Shown piece after piece: positions 1 through 9,265 of a DNA stretch of 64,000 nucleotides. The stretch is from NCBI RefSeq assembly GCF_003013475.1, contig NZ_PXZO01000001.1, positions 62,001 through 126,000 on the forward strand, written 5' to 3'. Within the stretch, counting starts at the first letter, position 1. Each line of letters starts with the position of its first letter. A program made the translations under genes and the position numbers. Below the pieces are notes generated by a model. It searched no databases, was not told where the DNA came from, and saw only the letters and a list, made by a program, of their open reading frames with translations. Source of the stretch: Brevibacillus porteri. Its GTDB lineage: Bacteria; Bacillota; Bacilli; Brevibacillales; Brevibacillaceae.

Positions 1-422
1 TCGGCGGAATGGCTAACGTAGAATCCTATATCCGCACCAAGCTGGATAACAAGGAAAAAATCATGGGCTTCGGACACCGTGTATACAAAGACGGTGACCC
101 ACGTGCGAAATGGCTGAAAGACATGTCCAAAGCACTGACCGCGCAAATCGGTCACCCTGAGCTGTATGAGATGTCTGTGAAGATCGATGAAATGATTTCC
201 GGCGAAAAAGGCTTGAAGCCAAACGTTGACTTCTACTCCGCATCTGTTTACATCTCACTCGGTCTTGAAACAGACCTGTTCACCCCGATCTTTGCCATCA
301 GCCGTATGTCCGGTTGGACGGCACACATCATGGAACAGTATGAAAATAATCGCCTGATCCGTCCTCGCGCGGATTACACCGGTCCGGTCAACCAACACTA
401 CGTTCCGATTGACCGCCGCTAA
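1..422 (+). CDS. citZ: Citrate synthase, C-terminal part (5' end outside window)
   Basis: This is the last ~140 residues of a type II-like citrate synthase, which condenses acetyl-CoA and oxaloacetate at the entry to the TCA cycle. The reading frame is open from base 3. The block GFGHRVYKDGDPRAK carries the conserved histidine and arginine of the active site, and NVDFYSASVYISLG carries the catalytic aspartate. The end, with RPRADYTG, is typical of Gram-positive citrate synthases. It is followed by icd and mdh, the same citZ-icd-mdh order as in Bacillus subtilis, which supports the symbol. The start lies upstream of the window. Confidence 0.95.
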   Translation, partial: GGMANVESYIRTKLDNKEKIMGFGHRVYKDGDPRAKWLKDMSKALTAQIGHPELYEMSVKIDEMISGEKGLKPNVDFYSASVYISLGLETDLFTPIFAISRMSGWTAHIMEQYENNRLIRPRADYTGPVNQHYVPIDRR

Positions 423-489
423 GAACTCGCTATTTTCGAGCGTGGAGGGCAGGTGGTCAGCCAGGCTGATCGCTCCTGAGCGCAAGCTT

Positions 490-519
490 GAGAACTACCA
501 CAAGTGAGTGGTAGTTCTC
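490..519 (+). terminator. Hairpin after citZ, no U-tract
   Basis: A perfect 12-bp inverted repeat (GAGAACTACCAC / GTGGTAGTTCTC) with a 6-nt loop lies between citZ and icd. It is not followed by a run of T, so it may act as an mRNA-stabilising or attenuating hairpin rather than a full terminator. Its right arm is followed at once by an 18-base copy of the end of the repeat family described at 8999. Confidence 0.45.
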
Positions 520-537
520 CTACGTCTGGAAATATTC
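520..537 (+). repeat. Solo end fragment of the inverted-repeat element family
   Basis: The 18 bases CTACGTCTGGAAATATTC are identical to the right-hand end of the repeat at 8999-9195 and its copy at 9517-9713. The matching left end is not seen next to it, so this looks like a remnant or a solo end. Confidence 0.5.
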
Positions 538-575
538 ATAATCACCTAATATATATAACACTGGAGGGATTTTTT

Positions 576-1859
576 GTGTTTAAAAACCTGACGCAACCAA
601 CTGTAGGCGAAAAAATTACTGTGGATAACGGTAAATTGGTAGTTCCAAACAATCCGATCATTCCTTTCATCGAGGGTGACGGTACTGGCCCTGATATCTG
701 GAAAGCTTCCGTTCGCGCTCTGGATGCAGCTGTAGAAAAAGCTTACAAAGGCGAGAAGAAAATCGCTTGGTTCGAAGTATTCGCAGGTGAAAAATCCTTC
801 AACCAATACAACGAGTGGCTGCCAGAAGATACTCTGACTGCTGTTCGTGAATACCTGATCGCAATCAAAGGTCCTTTGACTACACCAGTAGGTGGCGGTA
901 TCCGTTCCATCAACGTAGCACTGCGTCAAGAGCTGGATCTGTATGCTTGCGTACGTCCTGTTCAATACTTCGATGGTGTTCCATCCCCAGTGAAACATCC
1001 TGAATTGACTGACATGGTAATCTTCCGCGAGAACACTGAAGACATCTACGCTGGCGTAGAGTGGGCTGAAGGTACTCCAGAAGTGAAAAAAGTAATCGAC
1101 TTCCTGCAAAACGAAATGGGCGTGAAGAAAATCCGCTTCCCAGAAACTTCTGGTATCGGTATCAAGCCTGTTTCCAAAGATGGTACAGAGCGTCTGGTTC
1201 GTGCAGCGATCGACTACGCGATCGAAAACAAGCGCAAATCTGTTACCCTCGTGCACAAAGGCAACATCATGAAGTTCACGGAAGGTGCTTTCAAAAGCTG
1301 GGGATATGCACTGGCTGAAGCAGAATACGGCGACAAAGTGTTCACTTGGGCTCAATACGATCGCATCAAAGCTGAAGGCGGCGACGCTGACAAAGCACAA
1401 AAAGAAGCAGAAGCAGCTGGCAAAATCATCGTGAAAGATGTTATCGCTGACGCGTTCCTGCAACAAATCCTGACTCGTCCAGCTGAGTACGATGTAGTAG
1501 CAACACTCAACCTGAACGGTGACTATGTATCTGACGCACTGGCTGCACAAGTAGGCGGTATCGGTATCGCTCCAGGTGCAAACATCAACTACCTGACTGG
1601 CCATGCGATCTTCGAAGCAACTCATGGTACAGCTCCAAAATACGCTGGTTTGGATAAAGTAAACCCATCCTCCGTGATCCTGTCCGGAGAAATGATGCTG
1701 CGTCACCTGGGCTGGAACGAAGCAGCTGACCTGATCATCAACTCCATGGAAAAAACCATCTCCGCGAAAACAGTAACATACGATTTCGCTCGTTTGATGG
1801 AAGGCGCACAAGAACTGAAATGCTCCGAGTTTGCTGACGCTCTGATTCAAAACATGTAA
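576..1859 (+). CDS. icd: Isocitrate dehydrogenase (NADP-dependent)
   Basis: This 427-residue enzyme oxidatively decarboxylates isocitrate to 2-oxoglutarate and makes NADPH in the TCA cycle. Family motifs include the substrate-binding loop [40 protein letters not shown] and the late block [19 protein letters not shown]. The GTG at 576 is chosen because GGAGGG at 563-568 sits 7 bases upstream and translation then begins [16 protein letters not shown]. An ATG at 504 in the same frame has no ribosome site and lies inside the preceding hairpin. The gene stands between citZ and mdh, with the hairpin separating it from citZ. Codon use is that of a highly expressed gene. Confidence 0.97.
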   Translation: MFKNLTQPTVGEKITVDNGKLVVPNNPIIPFIEGDGTGPDIWKASVRALDAAVEKAYKGEKKIAWFEVFAGEKSFNQYNEWLPEDTLTAVREYLIAIKGPLTTPVGGGIRSINVALRQELDLYACVRPVQYFDGVPSPVKHPELTDMVIFRENTEDIYAGVEWAEGTPEVKKVIDFLQNEMGVKKIRFPETSGIGIKPVSKDGTERLVRAAIDYAIENKRKSVTLVHKGNIMKFTEGAFKSWGYALAEAEYGDKVFTWAQYDRIKAEGGDADKAQKEAEAAGKIIVKDVIADAFLQQILTRPAEYDVVATLNLNGDYVSDALAAQVGGIGIAPGANINYLTGHAIFEATHGTAPKYAGLDKVNPSSVILSGEMMLRHLGWNEAADLIINSMEKTISAKTVTYDFARLMEGAQELKCSEFADALIQNM

Positions 1860-1911
1860 GATAGATTTGGGTACAAATTTTTACACTTACATTTTTGGAG
1901 GGGAATAGTTC

Positions 1912-2850
1912 ATGGCATTCAACCGTAAAAAAATCGCTGTTATCGGTAGTGGCTTCACTGGTGCAACAACTGCATTCATTTTGGGGCAAAAAGAGCTGGG
2001 CGACATAGTATTGGTTGACATTCCGCAACTGGAAAACCCAACAAAAGGTAAAGCACTCGACATGATGGAATCCTCACCAGTATTAGGCTTTGATGCAAGC
2101 ATCACAGGTACTGCGAACTATGAAGACATCAAAGATGCTGATCTCGTCATCATCACAGCAGGTATTGCCCGCAAGCCTGGCATGTCCCGCGATGACCTGG
2201 TTAACACCAATGCTGGCATTATGAAATCTGTTGCAGAGCAAGTAAAAACATATGCACCTAACTCTATCGTGCTCGTACTGTCCAACCCAGTTGACGCGAT
2301 GACGTACACCTTCTTCAAAACGTCCGGCTTTCCGAAAGAACGCGTAATCGGTCAATCCGGCGTTCTGGATACGGCTCGTTTCCGTACCTTCGTGGCTATG
2401 GAGTTGAACGTATCTGTAGAAGACGTAACAGGCTTCGTTTTGGGTGGTCACGGTGATGACATGGTTCCATTGGTTCGCTACTCTTATGCTGGTGGTATCC
2501 CATTGGAAAAATTAATCCCGAAAGACCGTCTGGATGCCATCGTAGAGCGTACCCGCAAGGGCGGCGGCGAGATTGTAAACCTTTTGGGGAACGGTTCCGC
2601 TTACTACGCACCTGCGGCTTCCTTGGTACAAATGGCTGAAGCCATCATCAAGGACAAAAAACGCATTCTGCCATCCATCGCTCTTCTGCAAGGAGAGTAC
2701 GGCTACAATGATCTTTACCTGGGGGTACCGACTCTGCTCGGCGCAAACGGGATCGAGAAAATCATCGAATTGGATTTGACTGCCGAAGAGAAAGCAGCTC
2801 TCGACAAGTCTGCTGACTCTGTACGCAGCGTCATGGCTGTTTTGAAATAA
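1912..2850 (+). CDS. mdh: Malate dehydrogenase
   Basis: This 312-residue NAD-dependent enzyme interconverts malate and oxaloacetate and is of the lactate-dehydrogenase-like type found in Bacillales. The N-terminal Rossmann fold shows [12 protein letters not shown] in place of the usual GAGxxG pattern. The catalytic histidine is in [15 protein letters not shown] and the substrate arginines are near [12 protein letters not shown] and [18 protein letters not shown] 9 bases upstream of the ATG supports the start. It is the third gene of the citZ-icd-mdh cluster and ends before a strong terminator. Confidence 0.97.
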   Translation: MAFNRKKIAVIGSGFTGATTAFILGQKELGDIVLVDIPQLENPTKGKALDMMESSPVLGFDASITGTANYEDIKDADLVIITAGIARKPGMSRDDLVNTNAGIMKSVAEQVKTYAPNSIVLVLSNPVDAMTYTFFKTSGFPKERVIGQSGVLDTARFRTFVAMELNVSVEDVTGFVLGGHGDDMVPLVRYSYAGGIPLEKLIPKDRLDAIVERTRKGGGEIVNLLGNGSAYYAPAASLVQMAEAIIKDKKRILPSIALLQGEYGYNDLYLGVPTLLGANGIEKIIELDLTAEEKAALDKSADSVRSVMAVLK

Positions 2851-2864
2851 GATCCATACATGTA

Positions 2865-2895
2865 AGACGCCTTTCTATGGGAAGGCGTCTTTTTT
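2865..2895 (+). terminator. Rho-independent terminator of mdh
   Basis: A 9-bp stem (AGACGCCTT / AAGGCGTCT) is followed directly by a T-run, 15 bases after the mdh stop codon. It ends the TCA-cycle cluster before phoP. Confidence 0.9.
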
Positions 2896-2920
2896 GCTTG
2901 ATAAAGTGGCTCTAGTGGGG

Positions 2921-3015
2921 GAAGAAGCGAATTCCCAGTCTACGCTTCGGCCTACGCCCTGCAAAGGGGATTGACTGTCCGCTCCAGAGGCGCTTGGCCT
3001 GAAATTCGCTTCTTC
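2921..3015. repeat. Inverted-repeat element, short relative of the 9-kb repeat
   Basis: A 95-bp element is bounded by GAAGAAGCGAATTCC and GAAATTCGCTTCTTC, which are complementary at 14 of 15 positions. Inside it, CAGTCTACGC ... GACTGTCCGCTCC resembles the start of the larger elements at 8999 and 9517 (CAGTCTAGGC ... GACTGGCCGCTCC). The resemblance of both layout and wording suggests a diverged member of the same family. Confidence 0.6.
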
Positions 3016-3447
3016 TACGCAGCTTTTTCTTTATCTAAAAGTAGAATCTAAGAAGTGCCTTCAAAAGCTCCGCTGTGTTGACTTGCAAAACGTACTAAAA
3101 GCACGAAATACATCCACAGCTGTAGGAAAGCACTGTCACATGTTTGGAAGGAGACCGCCCGAACGAAGAGAGGATACAGGCGACTGGAAAACATGTGGCA
3201 GGGCTTCTCCCGAGCACTATAGCTGGAAGACAACTAAGATTTTTAAAGTAGATACCTTTACCTAAAAGCGGAATACTATTGCCAAGCAATAAGTTCTATA
3301 TGCCCTTTCAGCATGTCTTTACAAAAAAATTACTTGTTTTCCGCAATGAGCCTTGGCAGACTGAGTATTGTAGAGAGAAGCATTTTTCAGGGGACGTAGG
3401 TTAGAAAATCGAGCGCAAGCATTGCAACGCTAGGGGGAAACAGACAG
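3016..3447. other. Long upstream region of phoP, with an imperfect palindrome
   Basis: About 430 bases lie without a convincing gene. CTGTCACATGTTT at 3133-3145 and AAACATGTGGCAG at 3189-3201 form an inverted repeat with one mismatch around a 43-base centre, reminiscent in layout of the nearby repeat elements. The phoPR promoter must lie in the final 150 bases, but no repeated PhoP box could be assigned by eye. Short open frames here have no ribosome sites. Confidence 0.4.
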
Positions 3448-4143
3448 ATGATTAAAGTATTGGTAGTGGATGACGAAGCTTCCATTGTAAAGCTATTGCA
3501 ATTTAATCTTGAAAAATCAGGTTTTCAGGTCGTGACTGCTTTTGACGGTAAACAGGCCTTGGACATGGTCAAGAGCGAGCAGCCTGATTTTATCATTCTT
3601 GATTTGATGCTTCCCAAGATGGATGGAATGGATGTATGCAAAACCTTGCGCCAGGAACGCAATAATACCCCGATCTTGATGCTTACAGCGAAAGATGATG
3701 AGCTCGACAAGATTTTGGGGCTTGAGCTTGGTGCTGATGATTATTTGACAAAGCCTTTTAGCCCGAGAGAAGTAATTGCCCGCGTGAAGGCCATCCTGCG
3801 GCGGTTTCAGACCACACCAGAAGCGACTACAGCGCCTCAAGATGTGTTGCTCCAATTTGGGGATATTCGCATCTATCCGGAGAAATACGAAGTGTTTTGT
3901 AAAGACGTGAAGGTTGAGCTGACGCCAAAGGAATTCGAGCTGCTTAACTATTTAGCGAGCCACCAAGGGCGTGTACTGACGCGCGATCAATTGTTGAACG
4001 CTGTTTGGAACTATGATTTCATCGGGGATTCTCGAATTGTAGACGTGCATGTCAGTCATTTGCGCGAAAAGCTTGAGGATGACACGAAGAACCCGAAATA
4101 CATCAAAACAGTTCGCGGATTAGGATACAAATTGGAAGGATAA
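3448..4143 (+). CDS. phoP: Phosphate-response regulator PhoP (OmpR family)
   Basis: This 231-residue response regulator has a receiver domain (about 1-120) with acidic pocket VDDEAS, phospho-acceptor aspartate in FIILDLMLPKMDG and the lysine in YLTKPFSP. A winged-helix DNA-binding domain (about 130-230) shows LTPKEFELLNYL and the end motif VHVSHLREKLE ... VRGLGYKLEG. It is expected to activate phosphate-starvation genes after phosphorylation by the kinase encoded 14 bases downstream. AGGGGGAAA lies upstream of the ATG. Its position after mdh is the same as in B. subtilis, which supports the name. Confidence 0.93.
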   Translation: MIKVLVVDDEASIVKLLQFNLEKSGFQVVTAFDGKQALDMVKSEQPDFIILDLMLPKMDGMDVCKTLRQERNNTPILMLTAKDDELDKILGLELGADDYLTKPFSPREVIARVKAILRRFQTTPEATTAPQDVLLQFGDIRIYPEKYEVFCKDVKVELTPKEFELLNYLASHQGRVLTRDQLLNAVWNYDFIGDSRIVDVHVSHLREKLEDDTKNPKYIKTVRGLGYKLEG

Positions 4144-4156
4144 CGGAGGATTTACC

Positions 4157-5920
4157 TTGACTCGCTTTCGAATCAAACTCACTTTGACTATTTTGGGTTT
4201 AATCTCTCTCGTACTATTGGTGATGGGGATGTATTTTGCCAAAGTGCTGGAGAATTCCTACCTCCAATCACTGAATGAGCTATTGTCCCGCGAGTCGAAG
4301 CTCATCTCTCAGGCGGTCCGTTTCCCGAACGTCTTTACCGATAAAGCGACGTTAGCGGATCGGGTCACACAAGTAGCGCCAACGGATGAAGTGCGGATTA
4401 CCATTATCGACAAGGATGGTCAGGTGATGTACGACAACTCCTCCCACTCAGAAGAGATGGAAAACCATCATGATCGACCGGAGATGATGGCAGCGTTAAA
4501 AGGAGAAACAGGGATTTCCCGCCGTTTCAGTGAGACGCTTGGCTATGACATGATGTACGTTGCAGTACCTGTTGAACTGAACAACGAAATATTCGGTGTT
4601 GTTCGTTCAGCGATGTCGATGAAAGATATTACCGATACGATCCACAAGATGTGGTACAGCTTGCTCACCGGTTTATTGGTTACTTTGGTAGTCGGATCGA
4701 TTGTCGTTTCCCGCATTTCCTTTTCCATTATTCGTCCGATCGAGGAGATCACCCGGGTAGCCCGTAACATTACACAGCGCCAATACGAGAGCCGTGTGAG
4801 AATCAAAGCAAAGGATGAGATTGGTCAGCTTGCAGGAGCGATCAACTTCATGGCATCGAGCCTGGAGCAGCAGATGTACGAAATCTCGGAGAATCAGCAG
4901 CGCCTAGCAGGTGTGCTGACCAATATGACGAGTGGCGTGATCTTCATTTCTGAGCAACGTCGGATCATGCTAGTCAATCCCGCCGTTGAAAAGCTGTTGG
5001 GGACTGCTGGACATGAGATCGTAGGGAAGCTGCATATCGAGGCAGGCAAGAGCTTTGGGCTCAGCCAATACATCGACAGGTGTCTCGACAGAAGCGAGAA
5101 GTTCCGCCAAGAGGTACACATCTATTATCCGCAGGAACGCATCCTTGACGTGAATTTTGCTCCCTATATTAACTTCAAGGGGGAGTCGAGGGGTGTAGTC
5201 GTGGTGCTGCATGACATCACCGACATTCGCCGCTTGGAGAAGATGCGCAGTGATTTTGTGGCTAACGTATCGCATGAGCTACGCACGCCGATTACCTCGA
5301 TCAAGGGCTTCACGGAGACCTTGCTTGAAGGGGCGATGCAGGACGAGGAAACATGTCGCAACTTCCTGCAAATCATCTCAGATGAGAGCGAGCGACTCTA
5401 CCGGATGATCCGCGATATTTTAGACCTGTCCAAAATCGAGCAGAAGCGAATCCCCTTGCATCTGAGTCAGGTTCACTTGCAGGATTTGATCAGTTCGGCA
5501 GTTGCCATCATGCATGACCAGGCACAGCGCAAGGAATTGACGATTACACTCCCTTCACCGAAGCCAGATATTTGGCTCATGACGGATAAGGATTGCTTGC
5601 AGCAAATCATCTTGAATCTGTTGACGAATGCGATCGCCTATACGCCAGAAGGTGGGAAGATCAACGTTAAGACACAGGCAGACAGCGAATACATCACCAT
5701 TCAAGTTATGGATACCGGGATCGGCATTCCGGAAAAGGATCTCACGCGTATCTTTGAGCGGTTTTATCGCGTAGACAAGGCGCGTAGCCGCGATTCAGGT
5801 GGAACAGGTTTGGGCCTCGCAATTGTGAAGCATCTCGTGGAAAATTTGCACGGACATATCAGTGTGGAGAGCAAGGAAGGAAGAGGGACAACCTTCTCAG
5901 TTACACTTCCCCTTACCTAA
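4157..5920 (+). CDS. phoR: Phosphate-sensing histidine kinase PhoR
   Basis: This 587-residue membrane kinase begins at a TTG 7 bases after GGAGGA. It has a transmembrane helix at about 8-28, an extracytoplasmic sensor of ~140 residues, a second helix at about 170-190, a HAMP linker (SIIRPIEEITRVARNI), a PAS domain at about 245-350 and a HisKA domain whose phospho-histidine is in DFVANVSHELRTPITSI. The ATPase domain has the N box (NLLTNAIAYTPEGG), G1 box (DTGIGIPEKD) and G2 box (GGTGLGLAIVKHL). It is the partner of phoP, and the two are probably co-transcribed. Confidence 0.93.
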   Translation: MTRFRIKLTLTILGLISLVLLVMGMYFAKVLENSYLQSLNELLSRESKLISQAVRFPNVFTDKATLADRVTQVAPTDEVRITIIDKDGQVMYDNSSHSEEMENHHDRPEMMAALKGETGISRRFSETLGYDMMYVAVPVELNNEIFGVVRSAMSMKDITDTIHKMWYSLLTGLLVTLVVGSIVVSRISFSIIRPIEEITRVARNITQRQYESRVRIKAKDEIGQLAGAINFMASSLEQQMYEISENQQRLAGVLTNMTSGVIFISEQRRIMLVNPAVEKLLGTAGHEIVGKLHIEAGKSFGLSQYIDRCLDRSEKFRQEVHIYYPQERILDVNFAPYINFKGESRGVVVVLHDITDIRRLEKMRSDFVANVSHELRTPITSIKGFTETLLEGAMQDEETCRNFLQIISDESERLYRMIRDILDLSKIEQKRIPLHLSQVHLQDLISSAVAIMHDQAQRKELTITLPSPKPDIWLMTDKDCLQQIILNLLTNAIAYTPEGGKINVKTQADSEYITIQVMDTGIGIPEKDLTRIFERFYRVDKARSRDSGGTGLGLAIVKHLVENLHGHISVESKEGRGTTFSVTLPLT

Positions 5921-6027
5921 AAAGCTGCTGCAAAAACATTTACACAAACAAAATAGTAGCTTTACTTCTACAATACAATCGCCTTGTACCATTTGACATG
6001 TCAGACACTAGAAGGGGGAAGAGGGAA

Positions 6028-6684
6028 ATGTCACGGCACGCTTTTGAAGAACAGCAGGATGTACTGCACCGCAAGCTCATGACGATGGGCACATTGGTGG
6101 AAGAAGCTATTCATAAATCCATTAAGAGTCTGGTTGAGCGGGATGCTGAACTGGCTGAACAGGTTATCGCAAGCGATCCTGTGATCAATGAGTTGGAGCA
6201 AGAAATACAGAGCGATTGCTTCCGTCTCATTGCATTGCAGCAGCCAGTCGGAGGTGACTTGCGACGCTTGGGAACCATGTTGAAGCTGGTGACGGATTTG
6301 GAGCGAATGGGTGATCATGCCGTTTCCATTGCGAAGACGACCCGACGCTTGATGGCGGACCCGTACGTGAAACCCCTCATCGACATTCCGATGATGGCTG
6401 ATCACGTCAAGGCTATGGTGCGCGATTGCTTAAATGCGTATATTGCACGCAATAAAGAAGCGGCAGAAGAGATTGCCGCACGCGACGACATTGTTGATAA
6501 ACTGTACTCCACGATTTTCCATGATCTGATTGAATTGATGACGAAAAACAGTCAGGCCATTTCGCAAGGAACGCATTTGCTCTTGGTCGCGCAATATTTG
6601 GAACGGATTGCCGATCATGTTACGAACATCTGCGAATGGATTATTTATATGTCGACTGGTAAAATGACGGATTTGAATAAATAA
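6028..6684 (+). CDS. phoU: Phosphate transport regulator PhoU
   Basis: This 218-residue all-helical protein is built of two repeated three-helix halves, each with an acidic metal-binding E/DxxxD pattern (LVTDLERMGDHAVSIAK and LVAQYLERIADHVTNICEW). PhoU links the Pst transporter to PhoR and dampens Pho signalling. An in-frame ATG at 5998 would add ten residues that look like a ribosome-site region, so ATG 6028 (MSRHAFEEQQ) is preferred, with AGGGGGAAGAGGG just upstream. It follows phoR, but no pstSCAB genes are present, which is unusual because phoU often ends a pst operon. Confidence 0.92.
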   Translation: MSRHAFEEQQDVLHRKLMTMGTLVEEAIHKSIKSLVERDAELAEQVIASDPVINELEQEIQSDCFRLIALQQPVGGDLRRLGTMLKLVTDLERMGDHAVSIAKTTRRLMADPYVKPLIDIPMMADHVKAMVRDCLNAYIARNKEAAEEIAARDDIVDKLYSTIFHDLIELMTKNSQAISQGTHLLLVAQYLERIADHVTNICEWIIYMSTGKMTDLNK

Positions 6685-6695
6685 TACCCGCATGA

Positions 6696-6742
6696 CAAAA
6701 AGCCGCCGTGAGCTATGAATAATAGCTTGCAGCGGCTTTTTG
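6696..6742 (+). terminator. Terminator of phoU
   Basis: AAAAAGCCGC pairs with GCGGCTTTTTG across a partly structured loop and ends in a T-run, immediately after phoU. Confidence 0.85.
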
Positions 6743-6823
6743 TAGACAGACGCCTATTTCCCCTATTGTGCATACAATACATCGTTTCAACCGCAGCGAG
6801 AAGATGTACAGGAGGGAAAAGCA

Positions 6824-7912
6824 ATGACGAACAAAGTGCGCCATATATATGCCGCAGGGAATACTGCGCGAGGATACAAGACATTTTATGACTCCGTATT
6901 GGAAGGCTTGGAGCGCGTTTATATTTTGACAGGGACAGTGGAAGGAATTACATCGCCACTGATCGAGTCGATTGGAAATCAAATGGCACGAAAAACAAAC
7001 GAAGTGGAGTGGATTCATTCCCCTTTTGTGAACGGACAGTTTGATGGTGTCATTTTTCCTCACTATAAAGTAGCGATCATGGACGGGAGCTATCCGCGCA
7101 TGTGGAGACCAGCTTCCCCTGGCGTAACAGAAATTCAAGTCAATTTGCAGGCGATGGTAGACGTTGATCAGCTCGTGGATGACAAAGACCGGATCGCCGC
7201 CTGGTACGAAGAGATTTTTAACAAGAGTGAAGAAGCTTATCTGGCTTTTGGCGAAGCACTGCGCATCCATGATGAGTGGGAAGCCCCTTACATTGAAAAC
7301 CTGGACAGAGAAGAAGCCAATCGCGTCACGGAAGAAGTCATCGCGCTATTCTTCAGAGATGAGCAGCTAGAGAAGAAAGCAAAAGTTCGGCGTATGTACT
7401 TGGGGGCTGCCACTCCACAGGGACCAGTCGATCATATCATGAAGCTGACAGACCAATTGCAGAAACGTTACTTCATCAAGGGCAGACCAGGCTCTGGCAA
7501 GTCAACCATGCTGAAAAAGCTGGTGAAGGAAGCCCAGACACGGGGTTTTGATGTGGAAGTGTACCATTGTGGTTTGGACCCACACAGCCTCGATATGGTG
7601 ATTGTACCTGAGAAGAGCCTCGCTATTTTTGACAGTACGGCTCCGCATGAGTATTTTCCTAGCAAAGAGACGGATGAGGTTATTGATATGTACGAACGCG
7701 CGATTACCCCAGGAACCGATGAGAAATATGAAGAAGAATTATTGGATATTAAGGTAAGATATAGCCAAAAAATAAAAGAAGCCACAGCCAATCTTGTCGC
7801 GGCCAAAGAGCTGCGTGACCAGTTAAACACCACGTATCAGGAAGCTGTTGACCAGCAGCGTTTAAAGGCTGTCTCGCAAGCTCTCGTAAGCAGACTGACA
7901 AAGATGGGCTAA
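6824..7912 (+). CDS. Two-domain P-loop ATPase-like protein (PRK06851-type), N-terminal site degenerate
   Basis: This 362-residue protein has two related halves, as in the PRK06851-type hypothetical ATPases of Firmicutes. The second half has an intact Walker A, KGRPGSGKSTMLKKL (about 220-235). The first half keeps the family start (YAAGNTARGYKTFYDS, then ERVYILTG) but has GTVEGITSPLIESIG where a GxxGxGKST loop is expected, so the N-terminal nucleotide site looks lost. The tail (about 305-360) is helical and Glu/Lys-rich. No function is established for the family. GGAGGG precedes the ATG; the gene appears to be monocistronic. Confidence 0.8.
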   Translation: MTNKVRHIYAAGNTARGYKTFYDSVLEGLERVYILTGTVEGITSPLIESIGNQMARKTNEVEWIHSPFVNGQFDGVIFPHYKVAIMDGSYPRMWRPASPGVTEIQVNLQAMVDVDQLVDDKDRIAAWYEEIFNKSEEAYLAFGEALRIHDEWEAPYIENLDREEANRVTEEVIALFFRDEQLEKKAKVRRMYLGAATPQGPVDHIMKLTDQLQKRYFIKGRPGSGKSTMLKKLVKEAQTRGFDVEVYHCGLDPHSLDMVIVPEKSLAIFDSTAPHEYFPSKETDEVIDMYERAITPGTDEKYEEELLDIKVRYSQKIKEATANLVAAKELRDQLNTTYQEAVDQQRLKAVSQALVSRLTKMG

Positions 7913-8004
7913 TGGTATTTAGATCGTAGAATGAAACCTGTTCGACTGCTCATACTACAATAACGGAAGATGATCGTTGTTGGAGAATGGAGGTGAGCAG
8001 CCGG

Positions 8005-8949
8005 ATGGGTTTTGCTATGACGTTGGCTCTGTTACTGTTAATCAATCCCCTCGACCCGACGAATTTTTTGCAGATAGAGATGGAGGACAAGACGGTAGCT
8101 ATTCTCAATCGTGCTGATTATTCTCTTCCCTTTGATGGTGTTCCTTTGGTTGATGAAAGCAAGCTTGCGCGAATGGTGGAAGAGGTGGCGAAAAAAGCCC
8201 ACATCGAGCCCACCAATGCGACGATTAATAACGCCGGGGCCATTGTTCCAGAAACCAAGGGAAGAAGGTTAGATGACCTGGCATTTCGCGCACGCTTTTA
8301 CGATTATTTTTACGGTACGGGAGCCGCTAGCATGATTGTTAGCTACAAAGAGGTATTCCCGAAGGTAGACAAGGCTCTCATGAGTCAGGTTCGGAAAAAA
8401 AGGATCGGACAGTATGCGACTTATTTCAATGCAGGCAACCGGAATCGTGTACACAACATCAAACTCGCCTCGCAGGCGATTAACAATTACGTCGTCTTGC
8501 CAGGAGAAATTTTTTCTTTTAATAAGGTAGTGGGCCAGCGTACAAAAGAAAAAGGGTATTTGCAGGCGCCTATTATTGTTAGAGGAGAGCTATCGGAAGG
8601 CATCGGGGGAGGAATCTGCCAAGTATCGTCTACTTTGTTCAATGCGGTAGACCAGGCAGGCTTGCACATTATGCAGCGTTATTCTCACAGTCGAAACGTA
8701 GCGTACGTACCTCCAGGCCGTGATGCAACCGTGAGCTGGTACGGCCCTGATTTTGTGTTTCAAAACAAATACGCCTATCCAGTCTTGATCCGGGCGATCG
8801 CGAGCAACGGAAGCATGTACGTGACGGTTCACTCTTTCCCAGAAATTGAGCATGAGCCACGAAATGTACCAAGCGTACGCCGCACGACCCCTGAGGAAGC
8901 ACCGGATGCTCCATCTATTTTGCATGAAAATGGGCCGACAATTCCTTGA
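8005..8949 (+). CDS. VanW family protein with N-terminal hydrophobic anchor
   Basis: This 314-residue protein carries an N-terminal hydrophobic stretch (GFAMTLALLLLINPL), then a region that resembles the putative peptidoglycan-binding segment found before VanW domains. The VanW domain follows (about 160-290), with FSFNKVVGQRTKEKGY, GGGICQVSSTLFNAV and SHSRNVAYVPPGRDATVSW. The role is unknown; the family is tied to cell-envelope and glycopeptide-resistance clusters, but this alone does not imply resistance. ATG 8005 is preferred over ATG 7987 because GGAGGTGAG at 7989-7997 is ideally spaced for 8005. Confidence 0.88.
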   Translation: MGFAMTLALLLLINPLDPTNFLQIEMEDKTVAILNRADYSLPFDGVPLVDESKLARMVEEVAKKAHIEPTNATINNAGAIVPETKGRRLDDLAFRARFYDYFYGTGAASMIVSYKEVFPKVDKALMSQVRKKRIGQYATYFNAGNRNRVHNIKLASQAINNYVVLPGEIFSFNKVVGQRTKEKGYLQAPIIVRGELSEGIGGGICQVSSTLFNAVDQAGLHIMQRYSHSRNVAYVPPGRDATVSWYGPDFVFQNKYAYPVLIRAIASNGSMYVTVHSFPEIEHEPRNVPSVRRTTPEEAPDAPSILHENGPTIP

Positions 8950-8998
8950 GGGTAAAGGGGGTGGCGGTTTTTCTTTTTTAGTACGAGGCTGTGGTGGG

Positions 8999-9195
8999 GA
9001 GAAGAATATTTCCAGTCTAGGCTCCAGGCTCCGTCCCTCGGGGATGTTTAGACTGGCCGCTCCGAAGGGATTTGCGGGGAAACGCAAAAGTGGTAGCCGC
9101 TTCGTAGCACAGGCACGTTGCGTTTCTGTTGCCCGCAAATCCCTTCTCCGCTCGGTAGGACTCCACAAGTCGCTACGTCTGGAAATATTCTTCTC
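8999..9195. repeat. Element I (copy 1): nested inverted repeats
   Basis: The outer arms GAGAAGAATATTTCCAG (8999-9015) and CTGGAAATATTCTTCTC (9179-9195) are perfect complements of 17 bp. An inner 15-bp stem pairs GAAGGGATTTGCGGG (9064-9078) with CCCGCAAATCCCTTC (9132-9146). Within it, GAAACGCAA (9079-9087) pairs with TTGCGTTTC (9118-9126). The whole 197-bp unit could fold as a long cruciform or RNA stem. Confidence 0.85.
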
Positions 9196-9265
9196 TGTCG
9201 TAACTGATGAGGCTCTACCATCTTTTAAGTCATTAAAAAATCGGATCACATGGAAAGCTCGTAGA

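Noticed and set aside
546-1850. 434-residue open frame opposite icd
   Set aside because: It mirrors a highly expressed gene with strong codon bias, has no start signal and is rich in Cys/Phe/Val as antisense frames are.
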